From the IMG/VR virus record IMGVR_UViG_3300021963_000063, positions 1-64,000 of that record: a stretch of 64,000 bases of DNA; one strand, written 5' to 3'. A model generated the notes under the pieces. That model saw only the letters and a program-made list of their open reading frames with translations, was not told the DNA's origin and made no database searches. Origin of the DNA: a virus. Of the stretch, positions 45,658 to 55,331 are shown in pieces. Each line of letters opens with the position of its first letter. The first letter of the stretch is position 1. The position numbers were made by a program, and so were the translations under genes.

Positions 45658-46887
45658 CTAAAAGCTATCAGAAGGATCTTCTATTTCTTCAAACTTTCCT
45701 TTATCAAAATCAGCAAACATAATAAAGTCACCCAAAAATCCGTGACGATTCTTTCTAAAGGCACACTCCAATGCATCAGAGTTCTGTTTACGACCCATAG
45801 CAAGCACCCAGTCAGCATCGTAGGCAATTTGGCGTGACCATGCTACCTGACCTAGCTGTGGCACAGATTCAAGGTCTGAGGCATCGTCAGGGGTCGCTGA
45901 GGCGATTGCAACAATAGGTACTTGTTCAGATATGGCTAAAAGTTTAAGTTCTCTAGAGAGATTCTTAATCTTAACAGTCTCATTCTGACCAGTACCTGCG
46001 TTATCTTGCATCAACTGTAAATAGTCAATGAATACAATATCTGGCTTATATTGATCAATTTTTGCACGAATAACATTTGGTGTTACTTCACTGCCACCGT
46101 CATTTGAAATAATCTTAAATGGCTGTTTACCAGCAACATTCTTTTCAGCCCAATCTTTAAACTCTGATTCATCAATACGACCTGCACTAATTGCACGATG
46201 AGAAAACTTTCCATCACCTGCAATTGTATAAATACGATTACGAACTTCTTGCTCTGTCATTTCAAGAGATAGGATCATTGGAACACGACCATTCTCCCAA
46301 GCCTTTACAGCAAGATACATAGCCATCCATGACTTACCAATAGCAGGATATGCTAATAGAATACCTAACTGACCCTTAGAGATACCCATGGGCAAACAAA
46401 TATCAAATGCTGCAATACCAGTCTTAATACCAACGTCACCATTCTTTGCTGCCTGACGAGTCTTTTCAAAATGTGCAAGTGCATCCTCAACATCTGTTAC
46501 ATCAATGTCTCTAACTTTTGCAGTTAATCTAGATATTGAAGAGATGTCAGAATTAAGTGAACTTAATGCGTTTGAAGATTGATTGTCTTGAAGCAATTGA
46601 GCAGCCTTTTTAACAGCACTTCTTAGTGAGTCATCAAGGAATGTTTCCTTTAATCTATTAACGTGATAAATTGTTGGTCCAGAGTCAACTGGTTCAAAGT
46701 CACGGAATCTAGTTGCAAGTAAATCTTTATCTGGAATCTGCTTGGTTTCATTGTAGTACTCTTTAACAAAGTACCACACATCTGCACAGCTTTTAAGCAT
46801 TGAGTCTACATTGTTTTCATATAGAACATGTATGTCTTTATTCTTACATACAGCAGAAATAACTTCTACTTCTTCACGCATTCCCAT
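45658..46887 (-). CDS. DnaB-like replicative helicase, 409 aa
   Basis: RecA-type helicase core: TGIAAFDICLPMG, Walker A YPAIGKSW (about 180-187), LSLEMTEQEVRNRI, Walker B PDIVFIDYLQLM, and the sensor loop near RQIAYDADWVL. N-terminal about 130 residues are helical as in DnaB. It unwinds DNA ahead of the DnaE polymerase. Overlaps the preceding hypothetical gene by 14 bp. Confidence 0.92.
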   Translation of the reverse strand: MGMREEVEVISAVCKNKDIHVLYENNVDSMLKSCADVWYFVKEYYNETKQIPDKDLLATRFRDFEPVDSGPTIYHVNRLKETFLDDSLRSAVKKAAQLLQDNQSSNALSSLNSDISSISRLTAKVRDIDVTDVEDALAHFEKTRQAAKNGDVGIKTGIAAFDICLPMGISKGQLGILLAYPAIGKSWMAMYLAVKAWENGRVPMILSLEMTEQEVRNRIYTIAGDGKFSHRAISAGRIDESEFKDWAEKNVAGKQPFKIISNDGGSEVTPNVIRAKIDQYKPDIVFIDYLQLMQDNAGTGQNETVKIKNLSRELKLLAISEQVPIVAIASATPDDASDLESVPQLGQVAWSRQIAYDADWVLAMGRKQNSDALECAFRKNRHGFLGDFIMFADFDKGKFEEIEDPSDSF

Positions 46888-47209
46888 TTAAATACTCCTG
46901 CTTTAACCTTGCTGTTTGTGCTCTACGCTCTGCTCTTAATTGTTCATCTCTAATGTTTGATTCATAAGAATTATACACTATGTCAAAGTTATTAAACAGC
47001 CACCCAAGAGGATGACCGTCTTTATTTAACTTAAAGTAGTACTCAACACCTATAATTACTTTTTCTTTGCCATAGTCATCTAGGAGTGAGATGGCTCCCC
47101 ATTTTTCTTTATACTTATTCAGTAAAGGCTTCTTGCCATACTTTTTCTCATAGCATTTTTCATAGTGGGCAAGGATCCCAAATGCAGCACCTACTGATTC
47201 TTTAGTCAC
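46874..47209 (-). CDS. hypothetical protein, possible helicase loader, 111 aa
   Basis: Helical protein with VGAAFGILAHYEKCYEKKYG, WGAISLLDDYGKEKVIIGVE and a C-terminal basic helix LRAERRAQTARLKQEY. Directly upstream of and overlapping the DnaB-like gene, where phages often place helicase loaders. The role is inferred from position only. Confidence 0.55.
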   Translation of the reverse strand: MTKESVGAAFGILAHYEKCYEKKYGKKPLLNKYKEKWGAISLLDDYGKEKVIIGVEYYFKLNKDGHPLGWLFNNFDIVYNSYESNIRDEQLRAERRAQTARLKQEYLNGNA

Positions 47210-47427
47210 TTACCAAGATCCTTTTCAATCTCTTGAACTTTTTCTACTAACTTTGATGAAACAAATTCATAAATGCGATCTACTGCAGCATCTGTGTTGG
47301 CATCAATGTCACGAACAAAATCATCTACGCCAATATCAATATGGATACTTTCATAGTTACCTAGATTTTTTACGAACTTTAGATCTACCTTTACTCTTGT
47401 TAGATCTTTCTGTACTGATTTCTCCAT
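47206..47427 (-). CDS. hypothetical protein, 73 aa
   Basis: Beta-alpha pattern RVKVDLKFVKNLGNYESIHI then DIDANTDAAVDRIYEFVSSK, ending in a charged helix. It overlaps both neighbours (71 bp on one side). No family recognised. Present in the replication transcript. Confidence 0.5.
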   Translation of the reverse strand: MEKSVQKDLTRVKVDLKFVKNLGNYESIHIDIGVDDFVRDIDANTDAAVDRIYEFVSSKLVEKVQEIEKDLGK

Positions 47428-47677
47428 TTACTTCACTTTCTTCTTCGACTCCAATAAAACCAAATGTTTTATTTTTAGAAAACTCTTCTTCAAGAACTAG
47501 AACCTTAGAGATACTAAGCCATCTATCTGATATTGATAAAAGCATTTTAGTGTCTGCATTTATTCTTGCTAGTTCTTCAGCGTAAAGCAAAGAGCTCGCT
47601 GCATTAATTATTGCATACTCCTGTGTTATTGTCAACACTTCTTCTTTGTCTTTACTTTTCTTTTTATGCTTACTCAT
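47357..47677 (-). CDS. basic-tailed hypothetical protein, 106 aa
   Basis: Start at MSKHKKKSKDKE (ATG 47677, 8-bp overlap with the gene upstream); the longer frame to 47704 was rejected. A helical centre (YAIINAASSLLYAEELARIN) is flanked by Lys-rich ends (KKKSKDK and KGRSKVRKKSR). The last 23 residues overlap the next gene. May bind DNA. Confidence 0.5.
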   Translation of the reverse strand: MSKHKKKSKDKEEVLTITQEYAIINAASSLLYAEELARINADTKMLLSISDRWLSISKVLVLEEEFSKNKTFGFIGVEEESEVNGEISTERSNKSKGRSKVRKKSR

Positions 47678-48212
47678 ATTCTTCAGCACTCCAAACTGGA
47701 ACAAAATTTCCTTCTTTCGTTCTCATATATAGCATAGGCTTTTTACCAAGGACTGCATCTATCTCAGATATCGTTGGTACATTTTTAGATACCACTATGC
47801 CATCATTTCTTGGTCTACCACGATGAACATTTGCAAAGTAGTCTCTAAGTTCATAAATGTTTTCTTCTGAAAAATAGTATACTCCACTTCTATTTTTATA
47901 CTCAACCATATAAGGCTTTGATACATCCAGGTTCCAGATAGCAATTCTTATTCTATCTTCATGCCTTCTTAGAATTTTAGAAACCTCGCTTATTCTAAAT
48001 GCTGGCTTTCTAAACTTTTTGTAGTCATAGTATGTATACTTAACTACTTTATTTTGATGATAGTTAAATGCATGACAGACATTTCCAGAGGCATTTGTCC
48101 TAACAACTCTATGTAGTTCTCCATTAAGGAAAAATATTAGATTGTTGTTTTTCTTGACCAGCTGCCCATTGCTGAAAGCTTTAGTACCTGTCTTTCCATT
48201 TTCCATATCCAT
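47670..48212 (-). CDS. putative DNA-binding protein with MerR/excisionase-like domain, 180 aa
   Basis: GAGGAAG lies 9 bases before ATG 48212. The central FRISEVSKILRRHEDRIRIA followed by RSGVYYFSEENIYELRDYF resembles a winged-helix excisionase/MerR domain, with SKPYMVEYK in the wing position. A Arg/Gly turn HRGRPRNDG follows. It may regulate transcription of the replication block. Confidence 0.6.
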   Translation of the reverse strand: MDMENGKTGTKAFSNGQLVKKNNNLIFFLNGELHRVVRTNASGNVCHAFNYHQNKVVKYTYYDYKKFRKPAFRISEVSKILRRHEDRIRIAIWNLDVSKPYMVEYKNRSGVYYFSEENIYELRDYFANVHRGRPRNDGIVVSKNVPTISEIDAVLGKKPMLYMRTKEGNFVPVWSAEEYE

Positions 48213-48349
48213 AACGCAAAACTTCCTCTATTTTGTGGATGATTAAATATCCATCTCTTGCCACAAGTAAAACAGTATAACTCTATATGAGTTTCAGAGC
48301 TAAAAACTCTATCAACTAAAACTCTTCCATTACACTTCTTACACCACAT
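48137..48349 (-). CDS. small zinc-ribbon protein, 70 aa
   Basis: WCKKCNGRVLVDRVFSSETH and CFTCGKRWIFN give paired CxxC knuckles of a zinc ribbon; the last 25 residues overlap the next gene by 76 bp and look less constrained. A TATAAT-like element just upstream may start transcription, but its -35 is poor. Likely nucleic-acid binding. Confidence 0.6.
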   Translation of the reverse strand: MWCKKCNGRVLVDRVFSSETHIELYCFTCGKRWIFNHPQNRGSFALWIWKMERQVLKLSAMGSWSRKTTI

Positions 48350-48369
48350 TGTTAAATTATAGCGTAAAG

Positions 48370-49179
48370 TTATACTTTAAACATCTTTCCATCAACAATA
48401 CAAGAGTAATCTGGTGATACATGAACTAGTTGAATGTGTGGATAATTACCATTTTCAATGTGAGCAATAGCAAATGCTTTTTGCCAATTGTGATTATTTG
48501 TATACATCATTCCTGTAGACTTTTCATCACACATATGACCAATTTCATATCCTCGTAAGGTCTCACCCTTACCACCATTTCTAAGCTCATAAGTATTAAA
48601 GTATACACCTGCACGATGTGAGTGACCACGAATAAGTGATACGCCAAAGTTATCTACGTCTTTACGAACAGACTCACCTGCATTTTGAGAGATAGCATTG
48701 CCATGATGAACGTGAATATCTCCAAAGCGATGTGCAGGTGGCTGGTTGTAATAAATATAATCATAACCAAGGCTGTCTAAGTTCCACAAACTTTCTGGAG
48801 TAGTAACCTCAATGTAATCTGGTAACTTTGCATCTACATAATCAAACACACGAATATCGTGATTTCCAAGTGCGGAAAACAGTTGTGCATTCTTAGCAAC
48901 TTTACGAGTCTTAGTATAAAAATCCCTTGCTAGTTTTGCTTCATGCTTCATAAGAGGAACAATAGCATCACCATTGTTATCTTTGTGCATCTTTAAAAAC
49001 TCTGCTGAGCGACCTTCTGTGTACTTGCTATAGCAAGCCTGATCGTCAGTATCACCTAAGTAGTCAATAACATCTGGCTTAAACCATCTCATTACTTTAA
49101 ACCATAGTTCAATCATCTTATCGTCTTGATAAGGGAATTGCTGATCGGATGATATCATCCACTTTAAATCGTTTGTCAT
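48370..49179 (-). CDS. calcineurin-like metallophosphoesterase, 269 aa
   Basis: Motif order of the superfamily: SSDQQFPYQDD, DYLGDTDD (about 40-47), ALGNHD (Asn-His-Asp), then HVHHGN and GHSHRAG. Two metal ions hydrolyse phosphate esters; the substrate could be nucleic acid (as in SbcD/phage nucleases) or a nucleotide. First gene of the replication block downstream of the HNH gene. Confidence 0.88.
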   Translation of the reverse strand: MTNDLKWMISSDQQFPYQDDKMIELWFKVMRWFKPDVIDYLGDTDDQACYSKYTEGRSAEFLKMHKDNNGDAIVPLMKHEAKLARDFYTKTRKVAKNAQLFSALGNHDIRVFDYVDAKLPDYIEVTTPESLWNLDSLGYDYIYYNQPPAHRFGDIHVHHGNAISQNAGESVRKDVDNFGVSLIRGHSHRAGVYFNTYELRNGGKGETLRGYEIGHMCDEKSTGMMYTNNHNWQKAFAIAHIENGNYPHIQLVHVSPDYSCIVDGKMFKV

Positions 49180-49194
49180 TGTAAACCTTTCTGT

Positions 49195-49671
49195 TTACGC
49201 AGCTTTGGCTCTAAGGCGACAAACCTTAGAGCAATACTTGTAGTGCTTATCTGCAGTTGCAGGTATAGTGTAACTAGTGTAACAGTGCAAACAAATTTTA
49301 TCAATAGTTTTTTTACTTTTACACATAGAATTACATCTTTTTCTTTTCTTCATAATACTAGGAGTACCATAAAATGTTTTGCCACAAGATTCACATTGTT
49401 TTCCTACCCATGTTTCATGCACTCTATAAAGAGATACATTCTTCATTCCGTGGGCTTTGTCATGCTCTTGCCTGTGGCAAACAAAAAGATTATCTATTCT
49501 GTTATCTGTTTTTATTTCATTTATGTGGTGAACTGATTCATACTCTTTTAAGTATCTTCCAAGTTCTTTTTCTATATTTATGACGTGCTCAAAATACCAG
49601 CCTCCATGAAAGGCTTTTGGATGCTTTGTCTCTTTTACCAAAACATATCCGTTTAGTATTTTATGGAGCAT
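49195..49671 (-). CDS. HNH endonuclease with C-terminal zinc knuckles, 158 aa
   Basis: ATG 49671 lies in the end of the upstream structural gene with GGTGGGGG immediately before it. The homing-type HNH core is ESVHHINEIKTDNRIDNL followed by CHRQEHDKAH. C-terminal CESCGKTFYGTP, CLHCYTSYTIP and CSKVCRL add zinc knuckles for DNA binding. Free-standing HNH genes of this type are mobile in phages and probably inserted between the tail and replication blocks. Confidence 0.85.
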   Translation of the reverse strand: MLHKILNGYVLVKETKHPKAFHGGWYFEHVINIEKELGRYLKEYESVHHINEIKTDNRIDNLFVCHRQEHDKAHGMKNVSLYRVHETWVGKQCESCGKTFYGTPSIMKKRKRCNSMCKSKKTIDKICLHCYTSYTIPATADKHYKYCSKVCRLRAKAA

Positions 49672-50119
49672 CCCCCACCGCAATGTAATTAATAATTACA
49701 TCCTGTCCTGCTTTTAATGATTCGCCATCAATTGGAGTAACTGTGCAAGTAAATCCATCTTTTGTAACATTGGCTACTGATACAGCAAGCTGTTCTGCTG
49801 ATGTTTTATTCTTACGCATATCTGCGGTAGCAACAACAATTACACTTGCATCTTTAAATCCATTTCCAGGGAAGTCAACGTATGCATTAAATGCTGCTTT
49901 AGACTTTCTAGCATCACCAATTTTTTGCTGATCAGCAATAACTTTAATCTTACCTGCAGAAGCAATTGCGTCTCCAGCATAGGTAATTGGTCTTGCTCTA
50001 TTTTCTGCATCTGCTTTAGTATTGGCTGCAAGTTGTGATTGCAATGTATTAATTTCAGACACAAGACTATTAAGCCACTCAAAAGTAATTGGCTGTCCGT
50101 CACTTAGTTGTGCTGCCAT
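49661..50119 (-). CDS. virion structural protein, 152 aa
   Basis: N-terminal coiled-coil-like segment ITFEWLNSLVSEINTLQSQL followed by a beta domain (GKIKVIADQQKIGD, ASVIVVATADMR, GFTCTVTPIDG). This coiled-coil plus jelly-roll plan is common in short fibres. Its end overlaps the HNH gene. Transcribed with the tail genes. Confidence 0.6.
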   Translation of the reverse strand: MAAQLSDGQPITFEWLNSLVSEINTLQSQLAANTKADAENRARPITYAGDAIASAGKIKVIADQQKIGDARKSKAAFNAYVDFPGNGFKDASVIVVATADMRKNKTSAEQLAVSVANVTKDGFTCTVTPIDGESLKAGQDVIINYIAVGDAP

Positions 50120-50124
50120 TAAAA

Positions 50125-50289
50125 TTATTCTCCTTTAGATTCCTTGAGACTTGCAATTTCTGCATCCTTTGCCTCAAGTGCCTCTGTTGCTTGTGCCTTA
50201 AGCACAGCCATTTGTGTTTCATAGTTACTAGTCATTTGTCCAATTCTGCTTTGCAGTTCTTGTACTACTAGTTCTAGTGTTTTTGACAT
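50125..50289 (-). CDS. small coiled-coil protein, 54 aa
   Basis: AAAGGAG precedes ATG 50289. Heptad-rich sequence (LELVVQELQSRIGQMTSNYE, MAVLKAQATEALEAKDAEIA) predicts a single coiled coil of trimeric or dimeric type. It has its own promoter and precedes the 152-aa structural gene; it may be a fibre chaperone or a virion coiled-coil. Confidence 0.6.
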   Translation of the reverse strand: MSKTLELVVQELQSRIGQMTSNYETQMAVLKAQATEALEAKDAEIASLKESKGE

Positions 50290-50313
50290 TATTGTCTCCT
50301 TTGTCTCTTGTAC

Positions 50314-50342
50314 ATTATAGCATTTATAAAGTGTTTCTGCAA
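50314..50342 (-). promoter_or_regulatory. promoter before the coiled-coil gene
   Basis: Minus-strand TTGCAG (50342-50337), 17-bp spacer, TATAAT (50319-50314), about 25 bp before ATG 50289. Confidence 0.5.
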
Positions 50343-50346
50343 CCTT

Positions 50347-50571
50347 TTATTCTGCTTCTATTTCTTGAATTTTTTCTTTTAACCAAATTTCTTTTGACTC
50401 TAAAGATTCAATTATTTCATCCTTTACTTGGTTAAAGTCAAGATAAAACCATGGAATGTCTTCGTGTGGAACACCTTCAAAATAATTAAAAATACCATAG
50501 TATGTTTCTTTTTCTGAGTTATTAAATTTTAACTGTTTATTTAGAAATAATAGTTTTTCTTCTTTATTCAT
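50347..50571 (-). CDS. hypothetical acidic protein, 74 aa
   Basis: Helical acidic protein (KKLLFLNKQL-like start MNKEEKLLFLNKQLKFN, aromatic centre YYGIFNYFEGVPHEDIPWFY, coiled end SKEIWLKEKIQEIEAE). This size and Trp/Tyr centre match small tail-fibre assembly proteins often placed after fibre genes. Strong GGAGGAAA-type site upstream. Function unknown. Confidence 0.55.
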   Translation of the reverse strand: MNKEEKLLFLNKQLKFNNSEKETYYGIFNYFEGVPHEDIPWFYLDFNQVKDEIIESLESKEIWLKEKIQEIEAE

Positions 50572-50579
50572 TTTTCCTC

Positions 50580-53500
50580 CTATCCTGCATATATAATAAA
50601 GTATACAGCAAGATATGGTGGTATCGTTGCAACCGAAGCTGTTGCTGCTGTATTTGCTCCTGCATTACCAATAATTGATCTGTCTGTTATAGAGAAATTA
50701 TGATTAAATGCGTTAAGTGTGTGAGAGTGTCCATTTCCAGCATTTGCTACATACGTTCCATCTCCGTGGGTGTGGTTAACGGTAGGAGTTAAAATAGTTG
50801 TTCCACTAATTCCTCTTGATCCAGCTTCAGCATTTCCTGCGGCTGAGGAGGTACCTGTTACAGAGTGAGTATGATTATTTGTACCAACTGTTCCTTCTGT
50901 AACGCTTCCAGATATACCTCCGATTACATTTGCATTGTTTGTAGCAGCAGTGGCATCTGATGCCATTGTGTGCGTATGTGCAGTTACTGTTGTATATGTT
51001 GCTGATGCAGCACCACCAACGTCTCCCAAAGGATAGGTTGTTCCACTTACGCCAAGTGGGAATCTTCCTGTTAGATTTGGAGTAGTAGTCATTATTGCAC
51101 GAAGCTGTGGATATAGTGTTGAGCTAACTGCCTGACCATTACATAATAGCCACCCAGCTGGTGGGGTTGCTGTGTACCACATAACAATAGATCCAATTGG
51201 TACAGCACCCTTACCAGAAAATTCTGGGGCTAGAAGAACTCCATCATTTCTAAAATAGAATTTTTGATCTTCTGTTCCATCGCTATTTAAATTATGAAGT
51301 ACGGTATGAATTGTATTATCAGTATTATGAATTTGACCTAAAACAGATATTCTTGTTTTTGCAGCTCCTTGAACTCTTGACTTAATTAATGGCACAAAAG
51401 ATGATCCTGATATTCCAGTGGCTTTTGCTGTAAATGGTGCAAATGTTGATTCAACTGACTGACTTACAAAAGATTGACCCAGAGCTCTATTTTCAATAGT
51501 AAGGCTATTCAATCCAGTGGCGGTAGACTTTTTTATTGTAAATGGAGCTAGGTCTGCGTCATCATCACCTGCCCACATATAATAGAATCCATCAGCCAAG
51601 GGAGATGTTACTAGTTCATCATAAAATGATAACTTAGGTTTTGTTGTGGTATATGAATAAAATCCCTCTGAACCTGTATCATGTACAACAATACCAGAAT
51701 CTTCTGGATAAAATACTAATGTATAGTATCCAGCGGTGTCTAATAAACTAAGACCTCCTCCAGATGATTCTTGTAAAGATATTGCAGATCCGCTTCTTGT
51801 TAAAGTAAGTTTTCCAAACCTGGCATTATATCCATCAGCTTCTCCATATAAAATTGTTCCTTCGTCTAAATCTTGTGTTCCAATAGCTGCAATTACATAG
51901 TTTCCAGCAGCCACTCCAGGTAGAACATCTGATTCAAGAACTAAAGTATTTCCTACAGCTAGTCCTCCTGTGGATGACGTAAACTCATCATCTGTAAAAA
52001 TTTCTGTAAAATATAGTGATAGCTGAGTTGTTGTTGCAGAACCGTATACAGGATAAATATCTGTAGCAGCCTGTGGTGAACTTATCTCTGGAAAACCACC
52101 ATCTGGATCATAATTATCTATTTCTTTTACAAAAAAAACTCTTTTTCTATCAAGTACATCAGTAATCGAAATACTTTTTCCATCAAAAACTGTTGTTAGA
52201 TTATTTGTACTAATCCCCTGGAAATCAAATTTCATAATTTTTCCATACAAAATATCTGGTAATTGTGCTTGCATTTCTGAAGAGAATCCTGATGTTGCTA
52301 CCGTAACATATATAGAAGCAAAATTTTCTTCATAATCTTCAAATTCATCATCAAGAAGAATTCTTTCAATATTAATTGTTGCAAGTCCACCAGTAAATTC
52401 TGCTGCAGATGAAGCTAAGGCTAATCTTCCTTCTCCAGATCCAGTTTGTAAAATTCCAGCAGCATCAAATTTCCATCCTTTATCTCTACTTCCAATAGAT
52501 CCTTGAAGAGCTTGGATTGTTCCAGTTACGGTAACGGTTCCCTTACCGCCAATTCCAATATCTGGCTGATAAGTTAAAGAAGAGTCTCTATCTCCAACCG
52601 AGAAATATCCTTGAGAGTCTACATAAAATGGGGTGTCAGCACCATTCCAGCTGGCGGTTTCAGTTGGTCCAATAAATATCTTTGGGTTATTTTCATCTGT
52701 TGCTCCATCAGATAAATGAATATTTTTATTGTCTTGATTTGCAATTGATTTAATTAGTCCACTTGAAATTTCCCATCCACTATCTGTTCCACCAATATAT
52801 CCTGATGTGGCTCTAATTTGACCTACTACATCAAGTAGTGGCTCTGGTTCAGTTGTCCATTTAATATAAGAATCCACTGATCCTACTCTAAATTGATTAT
52901 TTGTAAACCACCAATTAAATTTATCAAGTCTAATTCCAGTTCCATTTGAATGAGAATATGATCCTGTTCCTTGTGCAGGATGAAGACCTAATGTTAACTC
53001 TCTTAGCGTAACTGTTCCTGTAAGACTATTATTTGTTGAGTTTGTTACCCCTGAAACTCCAGACAGTTTTATAGTAAATGTTACGCTATCTGCAAGAGTG
53101 TCAATAGCAAATTCTCTATTAAGATTATTTAATCCATTAGTTGCTGGAAGGTTTTCAATTAATACTTTTTCTCCAGCTATAAATGCGTGTCCTGTTGTAG
53201 TAATTGTTGCTATTTGATTTCCTGCTGTTCCTGAAATTACTACTGAAGTTGCGGTTGTTTGAAGTCTTGGGGTAGAAATAGATGTTGTTGATTCAAGGAC
53301 ACCTTTAATTCTTCCTTGAACTTGAAGCTCTGAAAAATCTGCAAGGCTAAATGTTAAACTTACTCCTGATCCATTTGCAGTGTGATTATTTGTAACAGTT
53401 ATGGTTGTTCCTGAAATATTTGTTACTGTAGAGTTTGATGCAATACCAGTTCCGATAACAAGCATTCCCTTTACAATTCCAGTAGCACTGGAAACTGTTA

Positions 53501-55331
53501 TGGTATTATTTCCTGAAGTAAATGTTCCTGTTGTTATTACTTCTGGGGTATCTACATCTGGGGAAAAGGTAAGCTGATCTGATAATGAAAACTTACCTGT
53601 TGAATCAACATAAAATCCTGTACCTGCTGATGAGTGTACACCAGATCCAATATATATCTTTGGCGTTGTACCTGCGTTTAATGCAATCTTAGAAGATCCG
53701 CTGCCTTTAAATATTTCATCTGAGCCAATTGACCAACCTGCTATGCTTCCACCTGCGGAAGCATTAATTACACCAGTTACATTTAGTGCTGAGCCATTCC
53801 AAGTTAGACCTTTTGTACCGTCCCCAATTCCAAATAATCCATTACTATACCAATAGTTGTGTTGATTTACATAAATACCATCATAAGAATATTCTGTAAT
53901 ACCATTACTCCATCCAGCATCGGTAGAGTCATATGTTCCATTAATTGGACTAAACGTAATAGATACATCAGATAGTGCTTGTGTGGTTGCATTTGAAATT
54001 GTTATTACTGTTGCAGTTGCACTAACTACAGTTGTATTTGACGGAATTCCTGTGCCTGACACTGACATTCCTGCATATACTCCAGTAGAGGATACTACAG
54101 CTAGTGTGGTATCTGAATTATCTGCATTTACATTTATAGATTTTGTAGAACTACTAGCATTAACATTAATTATATTAGAGCTAACAGAAGCTACTTGGAA
54201 AACTTTATTTAAAGATCCTAATCCACCACCACTATTGCTTAACCCCGATAAGTAAATAAAATCTCCTGCAACAAAAGGATGTGAAGTTGACGTAGTAATT
54301 TCTGCTAACTGAGGAGAAGTTCCTGATAGTATAACTTTTGTTATAGTTCTTTGTGAAGAAGAAATTGGATTATGGTTTGCTTTAATAGACATGCTAAATG
54401 CACCACTGGTAAGAAGTAGAGAGTTAGCACTAATTTCACCAGCAATCTGTACACCCGTTCCAACAACAATATTTGAACCATTAAATGAGATAGTATTTGT
54501 TCCAGTTCCAAGCGAGAAGTTTCCATCATCATACCAGTAGTTTGTTGCATCAATATAAATTCCATCTTCTAAAGATGGGGAAGCATCTACACCAAGGAAC
54601 ATGTCTCCAATTCTTACTTTTCCTGTAAAAATTCCACCTGTTGCATTTATATCACCAGTGACGGCTAGGTTTGTGTTATTCCAGGTAACATTTTTTGTAG
54701 CATTTCCAATTTTAAATAGTCCAGAATCATACCAGTAATTATGCTCATTTATATATATACCATCATTGGTGCTATTTACATTTGTTCCAATTTTCATAGA
54801 CCCTGGAGAATCTGGATCTAATGGATCTCCAATTACTAGGAACCCGTCAAAATATCCATCTGTTGCTTCAATTGTTCCTCTTACTGCAACATTAGAAAAT
54901 ACTGAATTTCCTTCTGTAGTAATTGTCCAACCTGAATCACCTATAGATTTATTACTCCAGTCATCTTTTCTTATTTGAAGCTCTGTACCATCTGTAAATA
55001 TCTTTACACCATTTAATATTGTTTTGTATCTTTCTACTCCACCTGCTGTATACCAGACGTTGTAAGATATGGTATCTGTTGTTGTTGGATCAATGTTTTC
55101 ATCAACTCTAGTAATTAAATAATAAGTATCTGATATTAAAAAGAATCTTCCTGGAATCAAATCATCTGTTACAGCATCTGGATATTGTACAACTAAGTCT
55201 GGAATTGCTCCATTAAAGTTTGCAGAAGAAATTGTTGAAAGCAATTTAGAGGAACCATCAAAGGGATCAAAAATTGCTTCTAGATAGCTAGACTGTGGAG
55301 AACTTAAAGAGTCCTGTGTTTGATTAGTCAT
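50580..55331 (-). CDS. giant tail-fibre/side-fibre protein with C-terminal collar domain, 1583 aa
   Basis: N-terminal domain DSLSSPQSSYLEAIFDPFDG, a long beta shaft with modules that repeat IYINEHNYWYDSGLFKIG, IYIDATNYWYDDGNFSLG and IYVNQHNYWYSNGLFGIG (three copies of one unit), then TVVSATATVITISN, and a C-terminal Tail Collar domain (GAVPIGSIVMWYTATPP, then GWLLCNGQAV, and HTHTMAS, NHTHSV His pairs). It probably forms a trimeric fibre ending in a metal-binding tip similar to the 16144-18374 proteins. Confidence 0.8.
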   Translation of the reverse strand: MTNQTQDSLSSPQSSYLEAIFDPFDGSSKLLSTISSANFNGAIPDLVVQYPDAVTDDLIPGRFFLISDTYYLITRVDENIDPTTTDTISYNVWYTAGGVERYKTILNGVKIFTDGTELQIRKDDWSNKSIGDSGWTITTEGNSVFSNVAVRGTIEATDGYFDGFLVIGDPLDPDSPGSMKIGTNVNSTNDGIYINEHNYWYDSGLFKIGNATKNVTWNNTNLAVTGDINATGGIFTGKVRIGDMFLGVDASPSLEDGIYIDATNYWYDDGNFSLGTGTNTISFNGSNIVVGTGVQIAGEISANSLLLTSGAFSMSIKANHNPISSSQRTITKVILSGTSPQLAEITTSTSHPFVAGDFIYLSGLSNSGGGLGSLNKVFQVASVSSNIINVNASSSTKSINVNADNSDTTLAVVSSTGVYAGMSVSGTGIPSNTTVVSATATVITISNATTQALSDVSITFSPINGTYDSTDAGWSNGITEYSYDGIYVNQHNYWYSNGLFGIGDGTKGLTWNGSALNVTGVINASAGGSIAGWSIGSDEIFKGSGSSKIALNAGTTPKIYIGSGVHSSAGTGFYVDSTGKFSLSDQLTFSPDVDTPEVITTGTFTSGNNTITVSSATGIVKGMLVIGTGIASNSTVTNISGTTITVTNNHTANGSGVSLTFSLADFSELQVQGRIKGVLESTTSISTPRLQTTATSVVISGTAGNQIATITTTGHAFIAGEKVLIENLPATNGLNNLNREFAIDTLADSVTFTIKLSGVSGVTNSTNNSLTGTVTLRELTLGLHPAQGTGSYSHSNGTGIRLDKFNWWFTNNQFRVGSVDSYIKWTTEPEPLLDVVGQIRATSGYIGGTDSGWEISSGLIKSIANQDNKNIHLSDGATDENNPKIFIGPTETASWNGADTPFYVDSQGYFSVGDRDSSLTYQPDIGIGGKGTVTVTGTIQALQGSIGSRDKGWKFDAAGILQTGSGEGRLALASSAAEFTGGLATINIERILLDDEFEDYEENFASIYVTVATSGFSSEMQAQLPDILYGKIMKFDFQGISTNNLTTVFDGKSISITDVLDRKRVFFVKEIDNYDPDGGFPEISSPQAATDIYPVYGSATTTQLSLYFTEIFTDDEFTSSTGGLAVGNTLVLESDVLPGVAAGNYVIAAIGTQDLDEGTILYGEADGYNARFGKLTLTRSGSAISLQESSGGGLSLLDTAGYYTLVFYPEDSGIVVHDTGSEGFYSYTTTKPKLSFYDELVTSPLADGFYYMWAGDDDADLAPFTIKKSTATGLNSLTIENRALGQSFVSQSVESTFAPFTAKATGISGSSFVPLIKSRVQGAAKTRISVLGQIHNTDNTIHTVLHNLNSDGTEDQKFYFRNDGVLLAPEFSGKGAVPIGSIVMWYTATPPAGWLLCNGQAVSSTLYPQLRAIMTTTPNLTGRFPLGVSGTTYPLGDVGGAASATYTTVTAHTHTMASDATAATNNANVIGGISGSVTEGTVGTNNHTHSVTGTSSAAGNAEAGSRGISGTTILTPTVNHTHGDGTYVANAGNGHSHTLNAFNHNFSITDRSIIGNAGANTAATASVATIPPYLAVYFIIYAG

